From NCBI RefSeq assembly GCF_003054265.1, contig NZ_QBKT01000005.1, forward strand, positions 124,001 through 188,000: a stretch of 64,000 nucleotides of DNA, in the 5' to 3' direction. This DNA comes from Kordia periserrulae (GTDB lineage: Bacteria > Bacteroidota > Bacteroidia > Flavobacteriales > Flavobacteriaceae). This document shows, in pieces, positions 17,879 through 27,525 of this stretch. The first letter of the stretch is position 1. Each line of letters opens with the position of its first letter. Position numbers and translations under genes: made by a program. Below the pieces are notes generated by a model. The model had not been told where the DNA came from. It was given only the letters and a program-made list of their open reading frames with translations, and did not search any database.

Positions 17879-20800
17879 TTAGAAAGTTACTTTTACGCTC
17901 ATTCCGTATCTTCTTGAATTCCAAGATGTTAAGAAGTCAAATCCTTGAGAGTTACCAACACCTAAACTGTTCAATTCAGGATCGTAATTTACACTGTCAG
18001 GTGTGTTAAACGCCTTTACAAATAAGTTTTGTCCAGAAAGTGTAAGTGAAACATTTCCAAAAGGAGTTTTGTCTAGCCACTTCTTAGGAAGTCTATAGCT
18101 AATAGATGCTTCTCTTAAACGCACATGTGTAGCGTCGTAAACCAATAATTCATCAATTCCAAATCCGATATTATCGAAGTACGCTTCCGTAGCTGTTAAT
18201 TGAATGTCGTTTGGTTGTCCTGTAGCCTGACGAATACCTGGTAAAACGATACTTTGTGTTCTATCAAAGTCAGTATCTCCAACTAGACCTCTACCTACTA
18301 AGGCACCAATCGTTGTTGCGTAGATATCACCACCTTGTTGGTATTCCCACTGCATGTTAAGTGTCCAGTTTTTCCAAGAAATTCCGGTGTTTACAGTAGC
18401 AAACCAGTCTGGGTTTGGATCTCCAATAATTCCGTTATTCGGATCTTGAAGCCAGTATCCATCTTCTCCTACAAGTCTATTTCCGTTTGCATCTCTTAAA
18501 ACTTGTCCACCAACAATTACCCCTAAAGGTTGGTCGTTGATTGCGGCATTTTGTGTTGTGCTAAAAAGACCTCCATATTGAATTTGCTCTCCGTCATCCA
18601 ATCCTTTAACAGAACTTTCGTTTTGCGTATAGTTACCTGTAAATTTTAATTCAAAATCTTCAGTTTTGATTGGAGTTACATCAAATCCAATTTCAAAACC
18701 TTCGTTGATTACATTACCAATGTTTGTAAAAGTACTTGTGTATCCTGTTTCAGGAGCCAAAGGTCTTTGGATAATTTGGTTTTCAGTATCTCTGTTGTAG
18801 TATGTAAAGTCAATTCCAACTCTATTATCTAAGAATCTTGCTTCCAAACCAACTTCAAATTCTTTAGAAAGCTCAGGCTTTAAATCTGGGTTTGGCAAGA
18901 AGTTGTCAATACTTGTAGTTGTAGTTCCATTTCCGTTAGGTGCTTGGAAAATGTTAGGAACTAAGGAAATTACACTTCTTGTAGTATATGGACCAGGGAA
19001 ACCAGGAGAAGTTCCGTAACCAGCTCTAAGTTTTAAGAAGTTTAATCCGTTTGTAGAACGTAAATTTTCAAATGCTGATGTTGGAATGAATGATAAACTC
19101 ACACCTGGAGAAAATTGCGATCTGTTTTGTTGCTCAAGCGTTGAATTCCACTCATTTCTCAGAGAAGTATTAAAGTATAAATAGTTCTTGTATGAAAGTG
19201 TTCCAGAAACATACGCAGCAACGTTATTTTGCTCGTTGTAAGTTTGGTATGTTGTGTTGTTATCAGCAAACACAGTTCCCTCAATAATAGTACTAGAGTT
19301 TTGGAAGTTTAGGTGATTCCAAAGACCAAAAATGATTTGGTCTCTACTTTCTGAACCATCACGCTCAAAAATTTGACGCTTAGTAGTAGCACCTACTGTA
19401 GCTTGCAATGCAAAATCTTCAGAAAGTTCTTTGTCAATACCAATTAATAAAGACTGATCCCAAATCGTAAATCTTTGAGAAGTAGTTTGTAAATAACCAT
19501 TAGGATGTAAACCATCGTTCGATCCTTTGTTAATTACACGTCTTCCTCTTGTGTTTTGACTATCAATACCTAAACGGTAGCTGATGTTTAACCAGTCTGC
19601 AGCTTCGTACGATGCTACAAAATTGGTAAAGAAACGATCAGTACTTTGCTTGTCTTGCGTGTTGTTTAATGCCCAAACAGGATTGGTACGGTCGTTACCA
19701 CCACGATACCAAATACTTTCTCCAGTAATAGGATGTTGACTTGGTAATGTAATATCAACACTTCGTGGTAAGTATAAAATGTTCCAAATGGAAGCAACAC
19801 CACCAGTACCAGCAGTAGAAGATGTTACGTCACTACCTGTAGAAGCATCTGTAAATGGACTTCTAATATCTGTCTTAGCTAAACTAATTTTACCAGATAA
19901 TGTAAACTTGTTAGACATTTTATAAGTTCCGCCTACAGAGAAGTTATCTCTACGTAAGTCGTTATTTGGAATAAATGATTGATCGTCAACATGTGCATAA
20001 GAAGCATTGAAACTTCCTTTGTCACCAAAAGCACCCGCAACGTTTACAGAAGTACTAGCTATAGTTCCTGTTCTAAAGAATGCTTCTTGGCTATCGTACG
20101 GTCTGTACGCTACTGTTGGACTGTCAAGGTCTGGTCTATTTGGGAATAGTACAGATGGCTCAACACCAAAGTTGTTTAAAATAGAAGTTCTAAACGCATT
20201 GTCAATAGTAGCTTGACTGTCAAAACGCGCTCCCCAGTTACTGAAGAAAGCTCCATATACGTTTTGGAATCCATTACCCCACGTGTCTTGGTATTCAGGA
20301 AGAATAATGTCGTTAAAGAAAATAGATTGGTTTACTGTTACTTCCATTTTCTTGTTTGCGTCTGATCCTGTTTTAGTAGTAATTAAGATTACACCATTAC
20401 GACCTTCACCTCCATATAAAGCTGTTGCACTTAAACCTTTTAAGATACTTACACTTTCAATGTTGTTAGGATCGATATCGGCAAATCTACTTGCTACGTT
20501 ACCAGATTGGAAAGCTCCTGAGCTTGCAGATTGGTTCGCACTACCAGAAGATCCATCAAATGGTACACCATCAACAATAAATAATGGTTGGTTACCACCT
20601 GTAATAGACGATTGTCCTCTAATAATGATGTTAGAACCACTACCAGAAACACCACCAGAACCTGTAATACGTACACCAGATGCTTTACCACGTAATATCT
20701 TACCGATATCCGTGTCTGCTTTCTGCTCTAAGTCTTCACTTTCAACAGTTGTTACAGCGTAACCTAAGGCTTTCTTTTCCTTTTTAATACCTTGTGCAGT

Positions 20801-21118
20801 AATGATTACTTCTTCTAATTGGTTGTCAGGCGCTAAAGAAGCATCGATAGTATTGCTGCTACCTACAATTACTTCTTTTTTCTTGTAACCTACATAGCTG
20901 AATACAAGTGTTTGCCCTACATTTGCTTTGATAGAGTAGTTTCCATCAAAATCAGTAGATGTTCCCGCGTTAGTTTCTTTAACGACTACGCTGGCCGCGG
21001 GAAGCGGAATTCCAGATTCGTCGGAAACAGTACCTTTGACTGTTTTCTCTTGTGCAAGTGCAAGTTGCACCATTAACGCCAGCAACAGCGTCAACATTCC
21101 ATTAAACTTTGTTCTCAT
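17879..21118 (-). CDS. SusC/RagA TonB-linked outer membrane transporter
   Basis: This second SusC protein has 1079 residues. The signal peptide and regulatory-like domain are strikingly similar to the first one (MRTKF, then PLPAASVVVKE, TDFDGNYSIKANVGQTLVFS). The plug follows (NIIIRGQSSI, PLFIVDGVPFDG, SVSILKGLSATALYGGEGRN) and then a long barrel ending in GMSVKVTF. It starts the susC-susD-lipoprotein operon. Outside the N-terminal domain the two SusC proteins diverge, so they likely take different substrates. No degradative enzymes are in the operon, so the cargo cannot be predicted. Confidence 0.95.
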   Translation of the reverse strand: MRTKFNGMLTLLLALMVQLALAQEKTVKGTVSDESGIPLPAASVVVKETNAGTSTDFDGNYSIKANVGQTLVFSYVGYKKKEVIVGSSNTIDASLAPDNQLEEVIITAQGIKKEKKALGYAVTTVESEDLEQKADTDIGKILRGKASGVRITGSGGVSGSGSNIIIRGQSSITGGNQPLFIVDGVPFDGSSGSANQSASSGAFQSGNVASRFADIDPNNIESVSILKGLSATALYGGEGRNGVILITTKTGSDANKKMEVTVNQSIFFNDIILPEYQDTWGNGFQNVYGAFFSNWGARFDSQATIDNAFRTSILNNFGVEPSVLFPNRPDLDSPTVAYRPYDSQEAFFRTGTIASTSVNVAGAFGDKGSFNASYAHVDDQSFIPNNDLRRDNFSVGGTYKMSNKFTLSGKISLAKTDIRSPFTDASTGSDVTSSTAGTGGVASIWNILYLPRSVDITLPSQHPITGESIWYRGGNDRTNPVWALNNTQDKQSTDRFFTNFVASYEAADWLNISYRLGIDSQNTRGRRVINKGSNDGLHPNGYLQTTSQRFTIWDQSLLIGIDKELSEDFALQATVGATTKRQIFERDGSESRDQIIFGLWNHLNFQNSSTIIEGTVFADNNTTYQTYNEQNNVAAYVSGTLSYKNYLYFNTSLRNEWNSTLEQQNRSQFSPGVSLSFIPTSAFENLRSTNGLNFLKLRAGYGTSPGFPGPYTTRSVISLVPNIFQAPNGNGTTTTSIDNFLPNPDLKPELSKEFEVGLEARFLDNRVGIDFTYYNRDTENQIIQRPLAPETGYTSTFTNIGNVINEGFEIGFDVTPIKTEDFELKFTGNYTQNESSVKGLDDGEQIQYGGLFSTTQNAAINDQPLGVIVGGQVLRDANGNRLVGEDGYWLQDPNNGIIGDPNPDWFATVNTGISWKNWTLNMQWEYQQGGDIYATTIGALVGRGLVGDTDFDRTQSIVLPGIRQATGQPNDIQLTATEAYFDNIGFGIDELLVYDATHVRLREASISYRLPKKWLDKTPFGNVSLTLSGQNLFVKAFNTPDSVNYDPELNSLGVGNSQGFDFLTSWNSRRYGMSVKVTF

Positions 21119-21450
21119 TGTGTTAATTATTTGAATTAGCTATCCCAAAAATCATAATAATATGTTAATATTCCTATTTTTTTGAGGAAAAAAGTAGTTG
21201 AAATTCAGTGTAAGCAATAGAAAACCTATAGGGAAATAGACTTTTGAAAAAACGTATTTAGCTTAATTTTAGAGGGTTTCAATAAATTTTTAGAGCGAAA
21301 TGCGTGGATGCTTTTAGAGAAAATATTTGTTCAATTATGTAAAATCAACGGTTGAATAATGGTTAATTTCTTACTTTTTATTCGTTTTTGGCTTGTTTTT
21401 AAGTGATTCCTAGTGAATGAAATTGGAAAATTGTTTCGGTGAAGGATTCT
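21119..21450. other. Intergenic 332-bp region upstream of susC 2
   Basis: Apart from the conserved SusC upstream block (21129-21174), this region is AT-rich with no gene or clear terminator. A small inverted repeat, TCAACGGTTGA, lies near 21348; its meaning is unclear. Confidence 0.5.
21129..21174 (-). promoter_or_regulatory. Conserved SusC upstream block, copy 2 (promoter/leader)
   Basis: On the minus strand the block reads ATTAACATATTATTAT, then GATTTTTGGGATAGC, then TAATTCAAATAA. It matches the block before susC 1 at almost every position and at the same distance (about 15 bp) from the start codon. Confidence 0.55.
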
Positions 21451-23166
21451 CTAAAATGATGTAGATAAACTGATATGTACTTTTGATTCTGATAGTTTAA
21501 TGGCGGAATTGTCCGTTTTTCCAACCGCATAGTTTATTTTTAAAAGACCAGATTTGGAGCGAATACCCAATCCGAAGCCAAAACCATATAATTTAACGTC
21601 AGTTTTAGTCAAATCATCTTGAAGATACGTAAAGTCTATAATAGAATGTACATACGAGTTACGCGAAAGAATATAACGGTATTCCGTATTAATGGTGCTA
21701 TACAGCGTTGCTTCCAAGCTATTTTCATTAAAACCTCTAATAGATTGTATACCGCCCAAGCGAAACTTTTCATTGGTTAGGTACTGATTGGAAATCAACG
21801 CTTCAGAAGTGTTGTTGATGTAAATAAAATTCCGATTGTTCAGTTCCCATAAATAATTTCCTGTAAAGGAAAATTTTGACTGCTCGTTTTTCTCACCAGT
21901 ATTGGTGCGTGTTCCCAATTGCGCTTCCAATCCTGCAAACATTTTAACGGGAAAAATACTCAAAGCATCATTTCTTTTGGTAAATGTGTATCCTGCGGTG
22001 GTGAAAAAACTTTTGTAATCGTCAATCGTGGTGTTGGCTTCGTCTTCGGACAGATTGTTTGATTCTGTTTGTAAAATTCCAACATGCAATTGATTGTTTG
22101 GATTTATCTGATAAAACGCGTTTAATTTCACATTGACAATATTAAATAAAGAGTCGCGTCTAAAAATATCCAAACCTGCATTGATGCCGACAGGAGAATT
22201 AAAAATATATGGCACGCGCAAATCGGCTAAAAACTTCGTTTGTCCGTTGCCATCATTCTTCCATAAAAGATTAAACTGCTCGCCGGCATTCAAGTTGTTC
22301 ATCAATTTCAAATCGAGATAACCGTTCAGTTTCAAATTTCCGGTATCTTCATCCGAATTGAATCCGATAAAACCGTCAAAAAAATTACTTTTTACCTTTT
22401 CTATATATACATATAATATGGTAGAGTCTTTTGCGAATAAAATTTCAGGGTCTTTTATCTGTCTGGCAAACGGAAGTTGGTCAATGCGTTTGGTTTGTTT
22501 GGTAATTTCATCTTTGTTAAAAACTTTAGAAGTCAAACGTAGATAGTTTTTGGTGTATGCTTTTGGGAATTTTTCATATCCTTTAATAATAACTTTATCC
22601 AAACGGCGCTTTTCAATAATTTTAATATCCAAATCGGCAATGATTGTTTGTCCTTTCTTTCTGATGTTTTCAAGTTGTACTTCTGCAAACGGATTTCCTG
22701 TGTTTTGAAAATTGGTAACAATAGCTTCTAAAAAAGGAGTGATATTTTCAGGCGTAACAGTAAAAGTGCTGTCAGTGTATTTTAAATTAAAAGCATTGAG
22801 TAGACTTTCGTCTAATTTTTCTCTGTCGTAGTGGATGTCTAAAGAGGTATATTTTGTATTCAGGGTGAAGGTGCTCTGATACACAGAATCGCTTACTTTT
22901 TCAAGTTTGCTGTAAGTTGCGTCAAAATAACCAATGGTAAAAAAAGCTTTTTGCAGAGAAGCCAACTCATCTACGATAGATTTTATATTTTCGTGCGCTC
23001 TTTTATAATTTGTTGCGTCAATTACTTTTTGGTCGTTTTCGGTAGCGCCATTAATCTGTAAAGTTTGACTATTTGCATATTGAATGCAAAAAAGCGCAAA
23101 AAACAAATAAAAAATATGTAAGGTTGATTTTTTCAAGTCTAAAAAGTGAATACAATGTTGCTTCAA
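21451..23166 (-). CDS. BamA/TamA-superfamily outer membrane protein with POTRA-like domains
   Basis: This 571-residue Omp85-superfamily protein has a signal peptide ending near YANSQ, two POTRA-like segments and a C-terminal beta-barrel. The POTRA-like segments are about 50-130 (KAFFTIGYFDATYSKLE) and 195-270 (RRLDKVIIKGYEKFPKAYTK, then FNKDEITKQTKRIDQLPFA). The barrel signature FRLGGIQSIRGFNENSLE matches the conserved L6-type RGF motif, and the end (GLLKINYAVGKT ... HISLSTSF) is a typical last strand. It probably inserts or secretes outer-membrane or surface proteins. It is shorter than BamA (about 800-900 residues), so it is not the essential BamA. The start is TTG at 23166; TTG at 23136 gives an equally good signal peptide. 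Confidence 0.8.
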   Translation of the reverse strand: MKQHCIHFLDLKKSTLHIFYLFFALFCIQYANSQTLQINGATENDQKVIDATNYKRAHENIKSIVDELASLQKAFFTIGYFDATYSKLEKVSDSVYQSTFTLNTKYTSLDIHYDREKLDESLLNAFNLKYTDSTFTVTPENITPFLEAIVTNFQNTGNPFAEVQLENIRKKGQTIIADLDIKIIEKRRLDKVIIKGYEKFPKAYTKNYLRLTSKVFNKDEITKQTKRIDQLPFARQIKDPEILFAKDSTILYVYIEKVKSNFFDGFIGFNSDEDTGNLKLNGYLDLKLMNNLNAGEQFNLLWKNDGNGQTKFLADLRVPYIFNSPVGINAGLDIFRRDSLFNIVNVKLNAFYQINPNNQLHVGILQTESNNLSEDEANTTIDDYKSFFTTAGYTFTKRNDALSIFPVKMFAGLEAQLGTRTNTGEKNEQSKFSFTGNYLWELNNRNFIYINNTSEALISNQYLTNEKFRLGGIQSIRGFNENSLEATLYSTINTEYRYILSRNSYVHSIIDFTYLQDDLTKTDVKLYGFGFGLGIRSKSGLLKINYAVGKTDNSAIKLSESKVHISLSTSF

Positions 23167-23243
23167 AATAACGTAAAAAAAGAAGAAATCATGCGTGTTA
23201 AATTGCTAAAAAATTAATCTTATTGAAAATTAAGTCATTAAGA

Positions 23244-23274
23244 TTTGAATCTTAAAAAATAATACTTACCTTTG
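23244..23274 (+). promoter_or_regulatory. Promoter of the ribosomal protein supercluster
   Basis: TTTG (23244-23247) and TACCTTTG (23267-23274), spaced by 19 bp, match the Bacteroidota primary-sigma consensus (-33 TTG, -7 TAnnTTTG). Transcription would begin near 23280, about 40 bp before the rpsL start. Confidence 0.75.
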
Positions 23275-23277
23275 CCG

Positions 23278-23296
23278 CCCTCAAAAGAGGGTTTTT
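23278..23296 (+). promoter_or_regulatory. Leader hairpin with T tract upstream of rpsL
   Basis: CCCTC-AAAA-GAGGG followed directly by TTTTT begins at, or within a few bases of, the predicted transcript start. It has terminator shape but is very close to the 5' end. It may be an attenuator or a 5'-end stabiliser. Confidence 0.45.
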
Positions 23297-23319
23297 AAAC
23301 AAAATTATATTTAATATAA

Positions 23320-23694
23320 ATGCCAACAATTTCACAATTAGTAAGAAAAGGAAGAGCCAAAATAACTAAGAAGAGTAAATCGGCTGCTTTAGATTCTTGT
23401 CCTCAGAGACGTGGAGTTTGTACGCGTGTGTACACTACTACACCAAAAAAACCGAATTCAGCAATGCGTAAAGTTGCAAGGGTTCGTTTGACAAATGGTA
23501 ATGAAGTGAATGCTTACATTCCAGGAGAAGGACACAATCTACAAGAGCACTCGATAGTATTAGTTAGAGGTGGAAGGGTAAAAGATTTACCAGGAGTTAG
23601 ATATCACATTGTACGTGGAGCTTTAGATACCGCAGGTGTTGAAGGTCGTACACAACGTAGATCTAAGTATGGTGCTAAACGCCCAAAGAAGTAA
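23320..23694 (+). CDS. rpsL: 30S ribosomal protein S12
   Basis: S12 (uS12) sits at the decoding centre and controls codon-anticodon accuracy. The 124-residue product carries the conserved loops [13 protein letters not shown] (site of streptomycin-resistance substitutions) and [13 protein letters not shown] (the methylthiolated-Asp loop), both of wild-type sequence. It is the first gene of the fused str-S10-spc-alpha cluster, with its own promoter at 23244-23274. The first residues ([12 protein letters not shown]) fit the family start exactly. rpsG follows after 23 bp. Confidence 0.98.
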   Translation: MPTISQLVRKGRAKITKKSKSAALDSCPQRRGVCTRVYTTTPKKPNSAMRKVARVRLTNGNEVNAYIPGEGHNLQEHSIVLVRGGRVKDLPGVRYHIVRGALDTAGVEGRTQRRSKYGAKRPKK

Positions 23695-23717
23695 TTAAAA
23701 ACTTTTAATGTAAAGAC

Positions 23718-24194
23718 ATGAGAAAAAGAAAGGCGAAAAAAAGACCTCTTTTACCAGACCCAAGATTTAACGATCAATTAGTAACGCGTTTTGTGAATAA
23801 CTTAATGTGGGATGGTAAAAAGTCAGTAGCATTCAAGATTTTCTATGATGCAATGGATATTGTAGAGCAAAAGAAAACAGACGAAGAAAAAACTGCTTTA
23901 GAAATTTGGAAAGAAGCATTGTCAAACGTTATGCCGCACGTAGAAGTACGTTCGCGTAGAGTTGGTGGGGCTACATTTCAAATTCCAATGCAAATTAGAC
24001 CAGACAGAAAAGTGTCTATGGCGATGAAATGGTTAATTAGCTATTCTCGTAAAAGAAATGAGAAATCAATGGCTTTAAGATTAGCTTCAGAAGTATTGGC
24101 GGCTGCAAAAGAAGAAGGTGCGGCAGTTAAGAAAAGAGTAGATACGCACAAGATGGCGGAAGCAAACAAGGCATTCTCACATTTTAGATTTTAA
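23718..24194 (+). CDS. rpsG: 30S ribosomal protein S7
   Basis: S7 (uS7) nucleates assembly of the 30S head and contacts E-site tRNA. The 158-residue product begins [15 protein letters not shown] and contains the conserved region [17 protein letters not shown]. The end, [14 protein letters not shown], is the usual bacterial C-terminus. It lies 18 bp ahead of fusA in the str part of the cluster. In many bacteria S7 represses its own operon by binding a leader RNA; no such site can be identified here by eye. Confidence 0.98.
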   Translation: MRKRKAKKRPLLPDPRFNDQLVTRFVNNLMWDGKKSVAFKIFYDAMDIVEQKKTDEEKTALEIWKEALSNVMPHVEVRSRRVGGATFQIPMQIRPDRKVSMAMKWLISYSRKRNEKSMALRLASEVLAAAKEEGAAVKKRVDTHKMAEANKAFSHFRF

Positions 24195-24212
24195 TAAGAC
24201 ACAACTATAAAA

Positions 24213-26345
24213 ATGGCTAGAGATTTAAAATATACTAGAAATATCGGTATCGCTGCTCACATTGATGCTGGTAAAACAACAACTACAGAGCGTATCCTAT
24301 ACTATACAGGTGTAAGTCATAAAATTGGAGAGGTGCACGATGGTGCTGCTACAATGGACTGGATGGAGCAAGAGCAAGAGCGTGGTATTACAATTACGTC
24401 TGCGGCTACAACTTGTACGTGGCAATTCCCATTAGAAAATGCAAAACCAACTCCTGAAACAAAAGGATATCACTTTAACATTATTGATACTCCAGGTCAC
24501 GTTGACTTTACAGTAGAGGTAAACCGTTCATTACGTGTATTAGACGGATTGGTATTCTTGTTTAGTGCGGTTGATGGTGTTGAGCCACAATCTGAAACTA
24601 ACTGGAGACTTGCAGATAACTACAAAGTTCCAAGAATCGGATTTGTAAACAAAATGGACCGTCAAGGGTCTAACTTTGCGAACGTATGTACGCAAGTAAA
24701 AGAAATGCTTGGTTCTAACGCAGTACAAATTGTATTGCCAATTGGAGATGAAGCTGACTTTAAAGGTATTGTTGACTTGGTGAAAAACCGTGCTATTGTT
24801 TGGCATGATGAAACACAAGGTGCTACTTTTGATGTTATTGACATTCCAGAAGATTTAAAAGCAGAAGCGGCTGAAGCACGTGCGCACTTGATTGAAGAAG
24901 TAGCAACGTATGATGAGGAGTTGTTAGAGAAATTCATGGAAGATGAAAACTCTATCACTGAAGAGGAAATTCACGCTGCATTAAGAGCTGCGGTAATGGA
25001 CATGGCAATCATTCCTATGATTTGTGGTTCTGCATTTAAAAACAAAGGAGTTCAATTCTTGTTAGATGCAGTATGCCGTTACTTGCCTTCACCAGTAGAT
25101 AAAGACGATATCAAAGGAACGCATCCTGATACGGATGAAGAGATTTCTCGTAAACCATCTGTAAAAGATCCGTTTGCTGCTTTAGCATTTAAAATTGCAA
25201 CAGATCCTTTCGTAGGTCGTTTGGCATTCTTCCGTGCATACTCTGGAAGATTAGATGCAGGTTCGTATGTATTGAACAATCGTTCTGGTAAAAAAGAACG
25301 TATCTCACGTATCTACCAAATGCACTCAAACAAGCAAAATGCAATTGAATATATTGAAGCAGGAGATATTGGAGCTGCTGTAGGATTTAAAGATATCAAA
25401 ACAGGAGATACATTATCTGACGAAAAGAATCCTATTGTATTAGAATCAATGAACTTCCCAGACCCTGTAATTGGTATCGCAGTAGAGCCAAAAACAAAGG
25501 CTGATGTTGATAAATTAGGAATGGCTTTGGCAAAATTAGCTGAAGAAGATCCAACATTTACAGTAAAAACTGACGAAGCTTCTGGGCAAACTGTAATCTC
25601 AGGAATGGGTGAGTTGCACTTAGATATTATTGTTGACCGTTTACGACGTGAGTTTAAGGTTGAAGTAAATCAAGGTGAACCTCAAGTAGAGTACAAAGAA
25701 GCACTTACAAGAAAAGCTGAGCACAGAGAAGTTTATAAAAAGCAATCTGGTGGACGTGGTAAATTCGGTGATATCGTATTTGAAATGAGTCCAGTAGATG
25801 AAGATTTCGTTGGAGATGGATTGCAGTTTGTTGACGAAATCAAAGGTGGTCGTATTCCAAAAGAATTCATTCCAGCGGTAGAAAAAGGATTCAAAACAGC
25901 AATGTTAAACGGACCTTTAGCAGGATTCGAAATGGATACTATGAAAATTGTCTTAAAAGACGGTTCTTTCCACCCTGTAGATTCTGATGCATTATCATTT
26001 GAATTGGCAGCAAAATTAGGATACAAAGCAGCAGCGAAAGCAGCAGGAGCGGTAATCCTTGAGCCAATCATGAAATTAGAAGTATTAACTCCAGAAGAAA
26101 ACATGGGAGATATCGTAGGTGACTTAAACCGTCGTCGCGGACAAGTATCTGACATGTCTGACAGAGCTGGTTCTAAAGTAGTGAAAGCTACAGTGCCATT
26201 ATCTGAAATGTTTGGATATGTAACTTCATTACGTACATTATCATCTGGTAGAGCAACTTCAACAATGGAATTCTCTCATTACGCAGAAACTCCTTCTAAC
26301 ATTTCAGAAGAAGTAATCGCGAAGTCTAAAGGTGTAACTGCTTAA
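24213..26345 (+). CDS. fusA: Translation elongation factor G
   Basis: EF-G is the GTPase that drives translocation of tRNA and mRNA on the ribosome and helps recycle it. The 710-residue length is normal. G-domain motifs are [13 protein letters not shown] (G1), the switch I region [20 protein letters not shown] (G3) and NKMD (G4). Domain III has [10 protein letters not shown] and the domain IV loop region is seen near [15 protein letters not shown]. tuf does not follow, unlike in E. coli; rpsJ comes 10 bp later, joining the str and S10 operons. All key residues inspected look intact. Confidence 0.98.
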   Translation: MARDLKYTRNIGIAAHIDAGKTTTTERILYYTGVSHKIGEVHDGAATMDWMEQEQERGITITSAATTCTWQFPLENAKPTPETKGYHFNIIDTPGHVDFTVEVNRSLRVLDGLVFLFSAVDGVEPQSETNWRLADNYKVPRIGFVNKMDRQGSNFANVCTQVKEMLGSNAVQIVLPIGDEADFKGIVDLVKNRAIVWHDETQGATFDVIDIPEDLKAEAAEARAHLIEEVATYDEELLEKFMEDENSITEEEIHAALRAAVMDMAIIPMICGSAFKNKGVQFLLDAVCRYLPSPVDKDDIKGTHPDTDEEISRKPSVKDPFAALAFKIATDPFVGRLAFFRAYSGRLDAGSYVLNNRSGKKERISRIYQMHSNKQNAIEYIEAGDIGAAVGFKDIKTGDTLSDEKNPIVLESMNFPDPVIGIAVEPKTKADVDKLGMALAKLAEEDPTFTVKTDEASGQTVISGMGELHLDIIVDRLRREFKVEVNQGEPQVEYKEALTRKAEHREVYKKQSGGRGKFGDIVFEMSPVDEDFVGDGLQFVDEIKGGRIPKEFIPAVEKGFKTAMLNGPLAGFEMDTMKIVLKDGSFHPVDSDALSFELAAKLGYKAAAKAAGAVILEPIMKLEVLTPEENMGDIVGDLNRRRGQVSDMSDRAGSKVVKATVPLSEMFGYVTSLRTLSSGRATSTMEFSHYAETPSNISEEVIAKSKGVTA

Positions 26346-26355
26346 AACTAAGAAA

Positions 26356-26661
26356 ATGAGTCAAAAAATTAGAATAAAATTAAAATCATACGATCATAAC
26401 TTAGTTGATAAGTCAGCTGAAAAAATCGTAAAAACAGTAAAAACAACTGGTGCTGTAGTAACTGGTCCAATTCCATTACCAACACACAAAAAAATCTTTA
26501 CTGTATTGCGTTCTCCGCACGTAAACAAGAAATCAAGAGAGCAATTTCAATTAAGCTCTTACAAAAGATTGCTTGATATCTACAGTTCATCTTCAAAAAC
26601 GATTGATGCGTTAATGAAGCTTGAATTGCCAAGTGGAGTTGAGGTGGAAATCAAAGTTTAA
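26356..26661 (+). CDS. rpsJ: 30S ribosomal protein S10
   Basis: S10 (uS10, also NusE) is part of the 30S head and also joins transcription antitermination complexes. The 101-residue product has the family core ([58 protein letters not shown]). It is followed by an unusual 246-bp gap with a strong terminator hairpin before rplC, so it may be read more with the str genes than with the rest of the S10 operon. Confidence 0.98.
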   Translation: MSQKIRIKLKSYDHNLVDKSAEKIVKTVKTTGAVVTGPIPLPTHKKIFTVLRSPHVNKKSREQFQLSSYKRLLDIYSSSSKTIDALMKLELPSGVEVEIKV

Positions 26662-26666
26662 TTTCC

Positions 26667-26686
26667 ATTCTCGTGAAAACGGGAAT
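26667..26686 (+). repeat. REP-like hairpin with GAAA tetraloop
   Basis: ATTCTCGT-GAAA-ACGGGAAT forms an 8-bp stem (one G-T pair) and is followed by CTCACA. A related hairpin with the same right-hand flank (GGAATCTCACA) occurs at 58519-58538, so this is probably a dispersed intergenic repeat. Confidence 0.5.
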
Positions 26687-26778
26687 CTCACAGAAGCTAA
26701 AAGAAAGTATGAGCTTGCCACTTGTGTGGAAAGTAAACATGTCCCGAGCTGCGTGCAAAGGAAAAACGGTAAAAATAC

Positions 26779-26817
26779 AATTCAGAGCGAAGCGTATTTT
26801 TCGCTCTGAATTTTTTT
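26779..26817 (+). terminator. Strong terminator/attenuator between rpsJ and rplC
   Basis: A 13-bp perfect stem (AATTCAGAGCGAA pairing with TTCGCTCTGAATT) with an 8-base loop is followed by a T run. It lies inside the ribosomal cluster and should stop, or conditionally stop, transcription entering rplC from rpsJ. Confidence 0.8.
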
Positions 26818-26907
26818 AAATAAGTAAATTAATAATCACGGATTGAAAGTTTTGTTTTAGACTTGGTCTAAAATCTAAAATCTAAAATCCACAATCTAAA
26901 AATCAAA

Positions 26908-27525
26908 ATGTCTGGGTTAATCGGAAAAAAAATCGGCATGACAAGCATCTTTGACGAGAATGGAAAAAACATTCCATGTACTGTTATCGAAGCTGGACCA
27001 TGCGTTGTTACCCAAGTCAGAACCAATGAGGTTGACGGGTATGAGGCTCTTCAACTTGGTTTCGATGACAAGGCAGAAAAACGTGCTTCAAAAGCGGCTA
27101 ATGGTCACTTTAAAAAAGCAGGTACTTCGCCTAAATACAAAGTTGTTGAATTCCAAGGATTTGAAGAAGAGTATAAATTAGGAGACAGTATCACGGTTGA
27201 GCACTTTAGAGAAGGTGAATTCGTTGATATTTCTGGAACATCAAAAGGTAAAGGTTTCCAAGGAGTTGTTAAGCGTCACGGATTTGGTGGTGTTGGACAA
27301 GCAACTCACGGTCAGCACAACCGTTTGAGAGCGCCAGGTTCTATTGGAGCTGCATCTTATCCTGCGCGTGTATTCAAAGGAATGCGCATGGCAGGAAGAA
27401 TGGGTGGAGATAAAGTGAAAGTTCAAAATTTAAGAGTCTTAAAAGTAGTTCCTGAAAAGAACTTGCTAGTGGTAAAAGGATGTGTTCCTGGTCATAAAAA
27501 CTCTTATGTAATCGTTCAGAAGTAA
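26908..27525 (+). CDS. rplC: 50S ribosomal protein L3
   Basis: L3 (uL3) is an early-assembly 50S protein whose loop reaches the peptidyl-transferase centre. The 205-residue product begins [20 protein letters not shown]. It has the conserved centre-proximal segment ([20 protein letters not shown] and [17 protein letters not shown]). It starts a second section of the cluster behind a 246-bp gap with a terminator and A/T-rich AAAATCT repeats (about 26869-26905), which may house a second promoter. Its stop codon overlaps the rplD start by one base, suggesting translational coupling. Confidence 0.98.
   Translation: MSGLIGKKIGMTSIFDENGKNIPCTVIEAGPCVVTQVRTNEVDGYEALQLGFDDKAEKRASKAANGHFKKAGTSPKYKVVEFQGFEEEYKLGDSITVEHFREGEFVDISGTSKGKGFQGVVKRHGFGGVGQATHGQHNRLRAPGSIGAASYPARVFKGMRMAGRMGGDKVKVQNLRVLKVVPEKNLLVVKGCVPGHKNSYVIVQK

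Noticed and set aside
24540-26155. Several minus-strand open frames inside fusA (for example 24540-24818 and 25733-26155)
   Set aside because: They lie wholly within a strongly conserved gene, have no family resemblance and reflect the low stop frequency of the complementary strand.
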